Source: Lentinus brumalis (lineage: Eukaryota; Basidiomycota; Agaricomycetes; Polyporales; Polyporaceae). Taken from it: 64,000 nucleotides of DNA. Of the stretch, positions 9,986 to 21,030 are shown piece by piece. Under the pieces are notes generated by a model. That model saw only the letters and a program-made list of their open reading frames with translations, was not told where the DNA came from and searched no databases. The stretch is taken from assembly GCA_001792895.1 (NCBI GenBank), contig MARA01000036.1:310001-374000 (forward strand), in the 5' to 3' direction. The position numbers and the translations under genes are program-made. Each line of letters begins with the position of its first letter. Position 1 is the stretch's first letter.

Positions 9986-12288
9986 TCACTCCAGTAGAGG
10001 CAAAGCGATGTCCTGATCACGAAGCCGACGCAGCCACATCATCTTCGTTGGGACAGATGGATCTGGAATATCCACCAACTTCGCAGGAGACGTCTGCGCA
10101 GATTGAGGTCTCAGTCTAAGCTTCTGGAAGGCGACCCGGAATATGGTAAGCAGCCTATCCCGCATCTTGCGCAAGACGTCGCGAGGCACGCCGTGAGGCG
10201 GCGACCAGGAGAAGATGGTGCCGTGGGTTCCCTGGAGAACGAACCCGCTCTTTGCCGCGACCCCACTCCCAGGCTCCAGGAGCTCGGCCAGCAGCCAGCA
10301 ACAGAAGCAGCAACGCTTGCTGACTCCAATCGGGATGGGGCCGGACTGGGCACAACAGATAAGACCGCTGAAGTGGGACAAACACAAAGCACTCACGGGT
10401 AGTAGATTAGCGATCGGCGTAAGTGTGCCGGAGACGTCGACCTTCGTTTCCCGCAGCTCGCTAGAGACAAGGCTCATCACCGCAGCTTCCGCGTGAACGC
10501 TCGGCGAAAGCTTCAAGATTGCGCGCCTGGAACGTGCCAGAACTTGATGCACAAGTGGGCCATCTTCACCCCACCGGCTCGCGACCGCCTCGCTGAATCG
10601 GTCGAAGTACTGCTGGTCGATGGTGGTTTGGCTATCGGGCGTGACAACGACTTGATACGCATTCATCGTGTTTATGCCGGGTGGCGCGGTGTAGCATGCG
10701 TGGACTATGTTGCGCGCAGCGCGCAACGGAATGGTGAGAGCCCGAAGGTGGCGTATGATATGGCGCCTGCTGTCTTCTTTGTTGGCCTGTAGGTCATCGG
10801 CTGACAGTAGAGGTAAGTGAAGCGAAGCGGGGTCAAGGAACGGTGAAGAGGGGCGTACCGTCGAAATGGTACTCGATGGGCTCGTCCCCGGCTTGAGCTG
10901 CGCTGATAGCACCTGCACCGTCTCAGTCAGTAAAAAAGTTCCACGAAATATGGCAATGCAACACGCACTAGCTAGGCGCGATTTGGTCTTCTTGATCATG
11001 GACTCAGTGTATCGCCTGTTGAGCTCCTCGACGAGATCATCATGAAAGAGGCACGTGATGATGTCGGTACCGATCACATCATCCAGCACAGCCAGGGCTG
11101 AGTGTAAGTCCAAGAGTTCGGTCACGGCGGCGGGACGTCGCGCTACGCGGGCTGGCTTCCCCGCCTTGTTCAGCCCGTCCTGGGACAGCGTGGTGTACAT
11201 GGTAGTGTAGCATGTATGCAACAGCTTGGCCCAGGCCGGTGCGTCGGAGGGAGAGAACACAACATCGACATCGCACGCCTCAGTCATGGTGTACACGATG
11301 TTGTGTTCGTCGAGTAGATATGTATATTGGTAGGCTCGTAGCAGCCTCACAGAGAGAGGAGTGACGGGTGGCGGCGATGTATTGGCAGTCTCTCGCGACG
11401 ATACTTGCGGCGAAGAAGATGCCGAATCGTCGATCGGCTCGGACGACCCTTGGGAAACAACTGGGGACGACCCTGTGGAAACGACTGGGGACGACATTGG
11501 GTGATCGGCCGACTCCTGGATACTAGCGGTTGACGACGACCCCTGAGCCACCGCGATTGACCTCTTCTCGTAGAAGTCCCACAGAACTTCGAGAGGATGT
11601 TCTATCCAAAAGGTGATCCCGCTGTCTAGCCGCGCATAGAGCTTGCGATAGCACCGCAAGACGATGACGTTGAAGAGATACGTTGCCATATGCAGCTCTT
11701 CGGGGCGTGGCTCGGTCAGCGATAGTAGGTACGAGACGATGGACATGAGATCGCGAAGGTGAACGTTGAACTCGACATTGTCACTAAATACCATATCAGC
11801 GCTGTAGTGAACCGGTGCGACTGTTGAAACACTCACGGTAACGCTGCGACATTGTTCAACATGGCCGTCACTGCACTGTAATCCAGCAACCCGACCGCAT
11901 CCACTTCAACCGGCCGCGGGCGTGCATTATAAGTGGAGGTGTTCCGGGAGACGACAGTCGCGGCTATAAATCCCGGTTCAATCCGACCCACGACCGCAAC
12001 GACCTCGTTGCCGTACGGATCATCAACACTTCCGGGAACAAGCGCATACGAGACATGAGACCACAGGTCCGCACTAGAACCACCTGCACGCTTGGAGTCC
12101 AAGACCGTTGAATGACCCGAGCAATAACCATGCAAGAGGGCGGAGAGGAGTGTGATGTCGCGGCAGATGTCTGTATCGGTCTCGACTGTGTTCGCTTCGA
12201 GTGGAAAGAGGTCGTTTATCGACGGTGGGAGCTCGTCTGAAGCATCCGCCGGGCTAAGGCGTGGGGTGCGAAATAAATCAGCACTCAT
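9986..12288 (-). CDS. OTT_1508-like deaminase-fold protein
   Basis: A zinc-dependent deaminase-fold protein of the type expanded in mushrooms; substrate unknown. Five exons close in phase: 12288-11837, 11783-10969, 10912-10859, 10800-10397, 10345-9986, giving 694 residues. The metal-binding motifs are in the C-terminal third: 'VHAEAAVMSLV' supplies the HAE element, and 'PIGVSKRCCFCCWLLAEL' supplies the cysteine element, split from the HAE exon by the last intron. 'FVLQGTHGTIFSWSPPHG' follows, also typical of the family. The N-terminal two thirds are helical-looking, with a Ser-rich linker around 'SSPVVSTGSSPVVSQGSS'. A 616-codon frame runs uninterrupted through three introns here, so a gene finder that trusts the longest ORF would get the protein wrong. 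I preferred the spliced model because it gives conserved joins and canonical sites. Confidence 0.8.
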
Positions 12289-12489
12289 CTGGCATAGCGA
12301 AGAGCAAGGCGGCTGGAGTGTTGAGCAGGAGAGTATAGTGTGGCGTAGTGAGGACCAGGAGAGAGAGAACGTTGCAATAGTGAACGTTGAAGTTGCACAG
12401 CTTCAACCAGAGGCGCACAGATTACATAAGTTGCTTTCTTGATCGTGACGTAAGCAATGGCCTGCCTTTAGTTCAAGTGGGGCGTGTCC

Positions 12490-12708
12490 ATGGACCACCT
12501 CCTCCAGCGCAAAGCCCGTGAGGCCGACCGCGCACACATCGCTGCGCAGATCTCCATCCTCGAGGACCTCCACACGCGCCTCGCCGCTCACGAAGACACC
12601 CCCGATCGCGAGTTCGACCGTTTGTGGCGCCACGCGCGCAGCCACGACGTCTGGCACACGCAGGGGACGGCGGGGAGGGACGTGAACCTGAAGAGCTTCC
12701 ATGGTCAG
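12490..12708 (+). CDS. Possible first exon of an unrecognised gene, or a remnant
   Basis: From the ATG at 12490 a 73-codon frame encodes a hydrophilic, probably coiled-coil segment with 'AAQISILEDLHTRLAAHED'. It ends at a good donor (CAG/GTCAGT at 12709). A leading helix of this sort often precedes F-box domains in mushrooms, but no F-box follows, and downstream sequence is occupied by the 3' end of the GH5 gene on the other strand. It could equally be chance. Confidence 0.25.
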
Positions 12709-12885
12709 GTCAGTACACGTCGGGGGTGGCGATTTTGGGAGCATGCGCACCAGTACTTGGCAGTCCCGACGAGGAACGTACGTCATACCGGTATTACAAG
12801 GGACAAATCGACGTTGTACCGAAATACAGAGGAGCAGGACGGCAAATGGTCGGAGAGGATACGAATATATAATCTGGTCTGCCCC

Positions 12886-14662
12886 TCAAGCTCCCGAAGA
12901 GCCATACATGTTATCGTACGCTGCCTTGCAGCCTTGCAGGAACCCATGCTCTGTAACATCTTCGTGAGATGCGGACCTGCAACTAGAGCATGCGACATAC
13001 CATACTCCCATACATTCGAGCCACCTTTCGTGGCGGCATGTTCAGCAGCACGATGCTTTACCCACGGTCCTCTGAAGCCAAGCTCCTCCGCAAACTGAGT
13101 CGGACGCCACGAGGCGAAGCGAACAGCGTCCTCCCATCCCGTAGCGTAGCCCTCATCGAAGCGCCAGTGTTCGTAGTGTCCAGGGTGCTTATCCCAGTAC
13201 GACGCATGCTGCGCGGACGCCGCGCTACGGGCTCGCTCCATGTCCGCACCGATATCCGTCGGAAAGCGTTGGAGCGTACGTCGGAATTGGCCAGGGAATA
13301 CACCCGCGTTGACGGCGTCGCGGAACGACCAGCCCGTGTCCCGTCCGCCCCCTTCTTGTACGTCCAGAAGAACCAGCCCGCACAATGCTCCTCGTAGAGC
13401 TGCAGCTGCGCCTGCACGTACGCGTGTTTCTCGGCTTGCTCGTCGCTCGCGCCGTGAAGTGAGCCAGGATTGAGGGCAGCGGACCATTCGCCCACGACGA
13501 GCGACGCACCAGCACCTGCGAGATCACGAGCCACGCGCGAGAACATCGAGGGTGTGCCGTCGTTCGGATCGCGGAGGCGACGTGCATGCTCTGCAGCGGG
13601 CGTGGAGATGTCTCCGGACGTGAAGCATCGGTAGAGGTGGTGGTCGAGTACAAGGAAGGGGGTACCAGCCGACTTGACAAATCCGGCATATTGATCAGTC
13701 ATCCACGAGTCGCTGATGTACAAGGGTAGCTCGGGATCTATCGCACGAAGGGCTTGGATTGCATCCCTGTACCACTTCTGCAGAGCATCTTTATGAGATC
13801 CCGGCTGCGGTTCGTTCAGAAGCTCAACGCCGACTAGGTTCAGCAGTGGAGGGTCGTGAGATCGAGCAAACTCCGTTATGTGCGCCACAAAAGCAGAGAG
13901 ACAGTGAATCGCATGGGTCATGTTCTTCTGATGTTTGAAGAACATGGGCTCGTTGGACGTGCCAGAGTGCGCGTCGCCGTTTTGCTTGCCTGGCGCGGCA
14001 TGGAGGTCTATAACGGTCGGCGCGTCAGCAGATGTCAGCAGGGATAGGAAATGCACAATACCGAAGAGGACGCCGATCCCGTGTTGATGGGCGGTCGCGA
14101 GGGCATTTGTGATCCTCGACCAAGCCCCCGCGAAAATCTGACCGAGATCAACGAAGTCGGTTCCGCGGAGTACGCTAGGATCGGCCCCGCACACATGGTA
14201 GTAGCCGATCTGGGAATTTCACGTCAGCTCGCGATTCCAGCCACGACCCGCCAGACTTCGGACATCAGGAAGGAATGAGACGTACCGGTATACGAACAGT
14301 GTTTATGCCGTGCCCCGCCAGCCACGCCCAGTCCTGATCGGTGATCCATGTGTCCCAATGGTGCTCGAGAATGCTCTTCGCGTCAGAGCCGGAAGCGACG
14401 TCGAGGTCGCTCTGCGCAGGTGCACGCGCAGTGCGGAATGGCCCGTCAGCGATCCATCTCTCAAGAACAAACCAGGACCCTGACAGACACTTCAATTACA
14501 TGTATCAGCAGTGCATGGTAATCGCGTACCCAGATTCACTCCTCGCTGCTTGCGAAAACGATACATGTCTTGTTCATCCGGGGACAGTTTCGGCGACAGG
14601 TTACGAGGCGCCTCCGAAGGCTCTGCATCGTGATTCTTGAGTTTGTACAGAAGTTTGCGCAT
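12886..14662 (-). CDS. GH5 exo-beta-1,3-glucanase-like glycoside hydrolase, one-base frameshift
   Basis: Predicted to hydrolyse beta-glucan, probably the fungal wall or storage polymer. Exons: 14662-14530, 14479-14286, 14209-14062, 14007-13001, 12950-12886. Landmarks: 'FRKQRGVNLGSWFVLERWI', 'HHWDTWITDQDW', 'NTVRIPIGYYHVCG', 'DLHAAPGKQNG'. The acid/base glutamate lies in 'GVELLNEPQPG' and the nucleophile in 'VVGEWSAAL', so the active site is complete. After 'FFWTYKKG' the frame changes at about 13350-13370 in a G/C run; one added base gives a model of 515 residues that closes at 12886 with the usual 'SNVWEYEHGF' ending across the last intron. No signal peptide is visible in the basic N-terminus, so secretion by the classical route is unclear. 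It is either a recent pseudogene or a consensus indel. Confidence 0.85.
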
Positions 14663-14811
14663 GTCCAACGTCAGATGGGGGTGGTGGTTGAGATTTGAGA
14701 GCGGGGCGCTGAGGCGGAGAATATACTGTCCTGACGTCACCGCACAGTTGGGACTGCCACGCGGATCGGAACGGCGAGGAGACTCACAGATATCGGATGT
14801 GGGACACGGAT

Positions 14812-15352
14812 CAAGAGGGTGGCATCGGAAAAGTCCGAGACCGTGGGTACTGGGCGTCTAAGGGGGGAGGGGGGTCTCGGGGGTCTTGTTGCACTTTCGG
14901 GAGGTCATCTGTGGGAGCCCTTGGGGACTTGATATATAATCATATGAGTCTCCCAAGCAGGTAAAACGTGTCCTGGAGCAACATAGACTCCATGTAGGGA
15001 GTATATAGGACTGTGACTAGTGTCGAGCAACTCAGGCATGGCAAGTGGGCGTCTGTATGGCCATATTAGGATGTAGGACGCTCAGACGTTTCGCCCTCTC
15101 AGTCGCAGATTGTGCATGGACTCGCGCTTTCTAACACTAAAACAGGTGGGAAAGCATACCACTGACAGCGGGCAGCCGTTCGTCTCGTATGTTTATTTCT
15201 CTCATCCTGATTCGGAAGGGTATGTCGTCTGACATACGGAAAACATACCATATAAAGTACTTTCCCACGGGGAGGGGGGAGGGGGTCCCAGAAAGTTGCT
15301 TATTGCACTTTTAGGACTTCCGGTAAGTGATTCACTTTCTGCCACCCTCTTG
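14812..15352. mobile_element. Non-autonomous hAT-like MITE, 541 bp
   Basis: Perfect 13-bp terminal inverted repeats, CAAGAGGGTGGCA at 14812-14824 and its reverse complement at 15340-15352, are flanked by a perfect 8-bp direct repeat ACACGGAT (14804-14811 and 15353-15360). An 8-bp target duplication with ends starting CA is characteristic of hAT transposons. The inside has no ORF of note; it contains G-rich runs and two direct copies of TTGCACTTT near each end. It must be moved by a transposase encoded elsewhere. Perfect ends and target duplication suggest a fairly recent insertion. It sits about 150 bp upstream of the GH5 ATG. Confidence 0.85.
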
Positions 15353-15360
15353 ACACGGAT

Positions 15361-16315
15361 AGATCCAAATTCATGTATATCAAGGTTCGAAAAGCGGGCA
15401 GGGACAGGCGAGGCGGAGGTTTGAGAGAACAGTCACGGTTCTTGTTCTGTCCGTCCAGCCGTATGATACAAGTGAACAGTCAACTATGAGCAACACTCGC
15501 CTGAGTGATAATACGCACTGAATAGCCATTGCTTTATGATCCTCCGCTTCTGTTACTCCGCGTAGCCGTGCAGCTACCTGCTCTTCAACGCGGTGGTCAT
15601 CAACCGGCCCTTCAAGTTCTCCATTCTGTGAGAATATGTTACGCGTGGTCTTCGAGTATTGCGCTTTGAAGACAAGTGAAGGGTACGGTTCTCGGTAAGA
15701 GAGATGTGTTCATCGTGCACATATGCATGGTTGGGAGCAAGTTCAAGTTGGGAGAAGGCAAGTCGCGAGCGACACTAGGCGCCGGTTCTGCAGGAGCTTC
15801 AACAAGCTTTCAACCTTCGTATGTCTCGAATCAACTCGCAAAGCAAGTGGGTAAGCCTTTAATAGCTGTATCTCATCTCAAATCGTAAAACTATGTACAT
15901 GAAGCAGATATGGCTCGTCAGCCAGAGTGCCTACGCCACAGCGAGTCGTAGCTACTAGTAGCTAACCGGAGATACCTGTTGTATGACCAGCGCGATTAAG
16001 TACCCTCCGCAACTACGAGAGTCCGTCGTACCATGCGCAGATACGAAGGACAAGTAGGCGGAGGATGGGTATGTAACTATAGGATGGGGTCAAGGGGGAG
16101 GGCCTCTAGGTTACAGATATGGTTACAGTAGTGTAGCGTATGGCAGTGGTACAAGTAAGTATGTACAAATGAATGTGAAGACGAGTGCCAACAGAAGGAC
16201 GCGCTATCATACAAACTTAAGGATAGAAAATCGCTGATAGCAGCGCAAGTACACAGTCCGCGGAAAAGGCAGCATCAGTGTACTCGTCTCGGACTACGCA
16301 GGAGGTGTGCTCATG
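15361..16315. other. Intergenic, no gene recognised
   Basis: A/T content is higher than in the gene space. The longest plus-strand ORF (15676-15888) has no motif. A G-rich stretch occurs near 16085-16105. It contains the 3' side of the gene ending at 16316. Confidence 0.5.
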
Positions 16316-16938
16316 TTAACGAACGACAGGACCCAGCCGCACAATATACCCGTCGCCCTCAGGAGTTGTCACTTCCTGGAGGCCCAGGAAGACGTGGTAC
16401 GGGAAGAGCTCGACCCGTCGAAGGCCTACGCCGACGACTCGCCACAACTCCCTGTCGACATACGACAGGATGTCATGTATGGTGATTGGTTGCCCGTCCC
16501 CGAAAGGACCTACACGGACGTGCCACCCATCCGCTCGACTCTCTGGCCAGAAGTAGAGTACGCATGATTTGCGCCTCGACACGAAGGCAGGGCCGGAGAG
16601 CACGGCGTTCCCGGGGACTCGCAGGTCGGCGTAGCGTACCTGGCCAACCTGCCATGTCCAGGGGAACCTCTGGAGCGTAGAGCACAAGTCTGACGCGTAA
16701 GGCGGGTAGGCAACGGCGGAGGCGCCGCTCGAAATACCTGGGATACTCCGAGGTAATGATGCGCCCGCCTCTGGCAGAGGACCTGAGTGGAGAACAGGGG
16801 TAGGTGGGAGCGACGTCGGCAGCATGAGCGGTGCCGGCGGCGGGTCGAAGCTGCCATGACGTGTACTAGGGGGTCCTCCTGGCGGAACGTGTGTAGTCGT
16901 CTGTGGTCGTCGATGCGGACTGTGTGCTTCCGTTGCAT
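16316..16938 (-). CDS. Divergent DUF6699-like protein, probable one-base frameshift near the start
   Basis: The C-terminal 140 residues fit a shortened DUF6699 core: 'FPWTWQVGQVRYADLRVP' in place of the LxWD segment, 'GWHVRVGPFGDGQPITIHDI' in place of the PW..TV.DVL segment, and 'YHVFLGLQEV' then 'GYIVRLG' at the end. The region between, rich in RCR/R motifs in other copies, is mostly deleted. In another frame the ATG at 16938 starts 'MQRKHTVRIDDHRRL', which matches the basic N-terminus of the family. Joining them needs one extra base between about 16930 and 16850, after which 624 nt give 207 residues. Without that, the first ATG in the main frame is at 16825. The similarity is weak enough that the family call is tentative. 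Confidence 0.55.
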
Positions 16939-18427
16939 GGTGATCAAGTTCGTGTATAGGTTTCAAGGAGTAAGAGAGCGCGGAGAGGGAGAAGAAGGGG
17001 GATGAAAAAAGGGAAGGACGCTCCGCATCCTATATACAACTCCCCGACATTGCGGTCAGTGTAAAATCGTGCGGCGGGACGTACCACGGATAATGCCCCG
17101 CCCCGTCGGGGCGGGATGACGCTCACGGCATCGCATGCGCAGCCTTTTGGCATCGAACCACAGAAGCTCATTCGGCAGCACCGCTCGTCCGTTCCCAAGT
17201 CCGCGGATGGACAGCCGCCGATGTACGGAATTTGCTCCGATAGGGACCTGTGCGGCGCGCCAACAGCCAAGACCTGTGAGTAGTCGAGATCAAGTACCGC
17301 TCTGGGAGCACAAGCTTGTCAGAGCGCCTGGCCAGTAATCGAGGGGAGCCGCTGAGGAATTGTGGATCCACCATGAGAACATCCGAGGCATATGGGCGGA
17401 GTGATGTTGAAGAAGGGCCTGGGCCACGCGCAGCCATATGGCTGGCAAAAGGAGGCACTGCGTATGAGAGGGGGCGATGTCAGTGGCAACAAATTGCTAA
17501 ACCGTGAGGGCGCGACGAGATGTGAAGGCGGACGTACTTCGGTCGGAATACCTGACGATGCAAAGGGTAATAATGTACGAGCAGCACTGCGTTGCTGCAG
17601 ACTTGATATGTAGCTTGCCGTGCATCCAAAAAATACGACGTATATGCGAGTCTGAGAGGGCAGGCAAGTGCTTGAACCGATCGACTTCTATCGAACGTGG
17701 AGCTTCAGTGTGTCTACCTCAGATTGGTTGAAATTGCTTCGTTCGGAACCGTTGTCATGAGTACGTGACTATCGAGAGGTTGAGTACTGTCTCTAGCTGC
17801 GCAAAATGATCGGTGGCGGACCTACTGCGTTGGGATGCGGTTTAACCACAGCGCAGCCTCACAGAGTTCTAGCACCCTCTCCTGGTCAAGAGAGCATGAG
17901 ATATCAACGCTTGCAGCATAATGTTCCTTCATGTTGCTCGCTGCGATAAGTGACTGAGTATATGAGGAGAGAGTGTGCGAGTGGAAGAGGCTGAGGCAAT
18001 GCTGAGGTCCGCCGCAAGGCGCCCAATGTCTCGGGTGATTCCGGTCCGTTTCACACCACAGCGCCGGCGCTTACATCGCTTGCCCTCTCACTATCAGTGT
18101 CACCATCATCTCTCGTCCGCTGTGCAGTGTCTTCGTTAACCGCGGGCTTACGGGGAAGCCAAGAGAAATTTCGACATCTCGTAGAAAGTCGACCTGGTAC
18201 TATCTGGAACACCTGGATCCGTCGGACGGCCGAGTACTGCTCGAGCCGGCTGTTGACCGACTTACGAAAGGCTCCCGCAGCTGACACTTCGATGTTGCAA
18301 AGTTCGCTTATGATTTTGGGAAAGCATTCACGTCATGGAATGTGCGAAGTGAAGTGCAGATGAGTCACAAATCTATAATCTCTCGTTGCACTGACGAGTC
18401 CAACTACATAGATTTATTCACCACGCA
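16939..18427. other. Intergenic, no gene recognised
   Basis: Numerous short ORFs on both strands, none longer than 110 codons, none with a motif. A GCCCCG palindrome-like run lies at about 17095-17115. No repeat shared with the rest of the window was found by eye. Confidence 0.45.
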
Positions 18428-19261
18428 CTATATAGTGTTTCCCGGATGCCAGTCTGCAGAAGCGTCCCCGAAACAGCGTCCTCTCCTCTCGCGAAGATGT
18501 CGCTGCAGCGCGTCTCGCCTGCTGAACGGTTGTCCGCATCCTCCTGCCATGAAAGGATCCGTGCCTCCCAACCTAGCGTCCGGCACTCCGTGTTGGGCAG
18601 CCTCCGATCGCGGCACTCCACAGCACGACCACAAGACGACCGCGGTGGGACGTGTATGGGTAGCGATGTGACGTCTGAGATCCTGCGCACGGCGGCCCTT
18701 CTGGGTGTAGTCGCAGAACGGGCAGTCTCGCAGCCCGCTGGGGAGCTGGCGCGCCTGTGAGCAGGGCACTGCAACGTTGCGCCGTCTGTAGCCGGGAGCT
18801 TGCGCAGCATCGGAGGAGCTGTCGCACCATTGGGCCTGTACGGGAGAGGATTGTGCGGGTGAAGATGGATAAAGTGCGTTGTCCGAGTATGTCATGTAGC
18901 CGTTAACCGTCCCTGGGTAGGAATCCGAAGGAGAAAATGTCGGTTGAGGTGGTGGAGGCATGTAGGACGATGGAGGCACGGTAATCGGAGATTGCAGGGG
19001 CGACGTGTCGTACACGGCTCCAGCGCAATCCGTTTGGTATCCCGCATAGTATAAGGCCGGGCTCTCAGCGGCCGAGTGGAAAGGATGGTATTCTGACATG
19101 TATCCAGCAGAACACGTTGCGAAAGACTCAGCAGCCTGGGGGTAATAGGGGGAGTAGGAGCCCTGCGTCGACGGTGTGGTTGTGTTCTGTAGAATGCCAT
19201 AGTCCGGGTGATTGTCGGAGTAGAAGGGATTGCTAGCCATGAAGGGCGCCGCGGGCTGCAT
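18428..19261 (-). CDS. C2H2 zinc-finger protein, likely transcription factor
   Basis: A single frame of 277 codons from ATG 19261 to 18428. The N-terminal two thirds are rich in Ser, Pro, Tyr and Gln, with 'YMPPPPQPTFSPSDSYPG', as in activation regions. A C2H2 finger lies near residue 180: 'CPFCDYTQKGRRAQDLRRH' followed by IATH. A second, degenerate finger follows with 'GGCGQPFSRRDALQRHLRE'. Paired fingers of this type near the C-terminus are common in mushroom regulators. Upstream, an acceptor-like ...GCGCAG lies just before the ATG, and GTACGT sits at about 19310, so a 5' UTR intron is possible. A second ATG (MASNPF) lies 7 codons in. Target genes are unknown. Confidence 0.75.
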   Translation of the reverse strand: MQPAAPFMASNPFYSDNHPDYGILQNTTTPSTQGSYSPYYPQAAESFATCSAGYMSEYHPFHSAAESPALYYAGYQTDCAGAVYDTSPLQSPITVPPSSYMPPPPQPTFSPSDSYPGTVNGYMTYSDNALYPSSPAQSSPVQAQWCDSSSDAAQAPGYRRRNVAVPCSQARQLPSGLRDCPFCDYTQKGRRAQDLRRHIATHTRPTAVVLWSCCGVPRSEAAQHGVPDARLGGTDPFMAGGCGQPFSRRDALQRHLRERRGRCFGDASADWHPGNTI

Positions 19262-20133
19262 GTCTGCGCTGTCGGGTAGTCAGCTACGCAAACGAACGGT
19301 TGTAGTTATACGTACTAGGTATCGAATTTTTGGGAGACAGTCCATCCCGTCTCATGAGATGGTGGTGCTGTGCTCAACCACCCGCCTATGCAACCACTGA
19401 AGTATCCGGATGTGCCCTGCCAAGTGAATTCGTTCCAGGGATACCCTTCATCGGTACCATCCATATCCTCAGAAAAGAGGTCTCAAGGTGCAGTATGGGG
19501 AGAAGTGGGTGGAAGGTTTCAATCTGTCGAGCGGGAGATGATCTGTGGCAGGCGTTCGTTCGTGACGTGAGTTTTAAATATACCAACGGTGGGATTGCAA
19601 CGCCTTGTTAGTATTTGCCTCACAGAAGGATGGCAACTTCGATTACATCGAGAAGAAAGGAGAGGCGACGGGCGTAACGCTCTGCAGACCGTGAGGTTCG
19701 CTAACAATCATGGGTGTCAAGTTCCCATGAGCGAACCGGCATCGTCAAGTAAGGTTGGCCGCTGACTTGACTCCGAAGATCAGAAGAGCATCATTATTGC
19801 GAATCTTTCTTACGTTGACTTCTGTCCCTTTTCGTTGCAGTGAACTTGACCCCAATAATTCGAGTCCCTGATACGATTTCCACGGTGCTACCTAGGGCTA
19901 CTTATCATGTAGTGTCGACCGCACGTACATGAACTGAGTACTCCGAGGGCTTGCCTTCGGATGATCTCAGTCACGAAAATCAAGTAAAAGATGATAGTTC
20001 TGCACGGTGATCAGTACATGCTTTCTACACACGCAAAAACCAACGCCGGCGTGATCGGTATGTCACAGCCCAGTTGCAGGCGTGAGAGCGCCTATCAAAC
20101 GAACCACAATCCACATGCTCCCACATCCGGCTC
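19262..20133. other. Intergenic, no gene recognised
   Basis: A plus-strand ORF at 19330-19611 has no motif. At about 19937-19976 an imperfect stem (ACTGAG..TCCGAGG paired with CCTTCGGA..CTCAGT) could form a short hairpin. Otherwise nothing is visible. Confidence 0.4.
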
Positions 20134-21030
20134 TCAGACATCCCCGGTTCCCAACTCGACAACGTAGACCTCTCCGCCATTCCTCCCCCTAGGTACCTCG
20201 TAGGACATAGCCGGCCGTATGCCGAGGAAGTGCCTTCTCCGCGCGAGGTAGTCCACCTTTCGCAAGGCATGGCGAGAGCGCTCATCCTCCGGAAGACACC
20301 TGCACCGCACCTCACACGCGCGGAGCAACGTACGCTGCTCCGATTCGCCGAGACTCATGAAATCGCCGGGCTCGATAGGTGCGCGAAGACCCCAGTAGAG
20401 GCCTTCGAGAACGTCGCCTACGGTGAGGCATGGTGCCGATCCTGACGCGTGTTGGGTCGTCCCAGAGACCGCGACCCGAATGTCGATCTGCATATGCAGG
20501 AGCGGAAAGATGAGGACGAGTGACTGCAAGCAAATGACGTGGTCCGTCTCGCTTGAGCGCATAGCACAACGGCTGAGGTCCCCGTGAGGGATAGACAGGT
20601 TTTCGAGGTGCGCCACGGTCGGGTGGTACAACAAATCCCACTTCAATGACGGCGCAGCCGCTGGACGTTGAGGTATCGCGAGTAGCGGGTGGAGGGTAAC
20701 GGTAGGCATGTTCGGCGCCCCGAACCGATTATGGTCCACGACGAACGGTTGGGGAGGGGCCCATGACGAGCGCGAATTGACGCAATGCTCCCGGACCTCG
20801 TCTACATCCGGCAGAGGGACGGTGTGCTGTCGGGGCGCTTCAGGGATTCCAGGAAGGGAAGATGTCAATGACGAGGACAGCCATGAACGATAAAATTGCA
20901 CAGCTGCCGCTGGAGACGACGTCCAGGACGAGGAGGGGAACGAGAAACCTGAACTGTGAGCTGCTGGAGGATAGACGCAGCACGGAGCCATGCAAGAAGT
21001 CGGCTGCTGTGACTTCTGGTATCCTGACAT
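20134..21030 (-). CDS. DUF6699-type protein, intact
   Basis: A single uninterrupted frame of 298 codons. The core follows the family order: 'LKWDLLYHPTVAHLENLS', 'LQSLVLIFPLLHMQIDI', 'APCLTVGDVLEGLYWGLRAP', 'LLRACEVRCRCLPEDERS', and the ending 'KVDYLARRRHFLGIRP' with 'GEVYVVELG'. The N-terminal 100 residues are Ser/Pro-rich and differ from those of the array copies; the basic MPxKxVxF start is absent. It shares with the 8.4-kb copy the ending 'GxxxGEVxxVxLxxV', so these two form one subgroup distinct from the array copies. Function unknown. Confidence 0.8.
   Translation of the reverse strand: MSGYQKSQQPTSCMAPCCVYPPAAHSSGFSFPSSSWTSSPAAAVQFYRSWLSSSLTSSLPGIPEAPRQHTVPLPDVDEVREHCVNSRSSWAPPQPFVVDHNRFGAPNMPTVTLHPLLAIPQRPAAAPSLKWDLLYHPTVAHLENLSIPHGDLSRCAMRSSETDHVICLQSLVLIFPLLHMQIDIRVAVSGTTQHASGSAPCLTVGDVLEGLYWGLRAPIEPGDFMSLGESEQRTLLRACEVRCRCLPEDERSRHALRKVDYLARRRHFLGIRPAMSYEVPRGRNGGEVYVVELGTGDV

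Noticed and set aside
9986..11836. Continuous 616-codon ORF as a single exon
   Set aside because: Canonical introns inside it join in phase to give conserved deaminase features, and the first exon (12288-11837) joins to it after the start of this ORF.
14812..15352. Interpreting the inverted ends as a chance hairpin
   Set aside because: The ends are 13 bp and perfect over 541 bp, and an exact 8-bp duplication abuts both of them, which chance does not explain.
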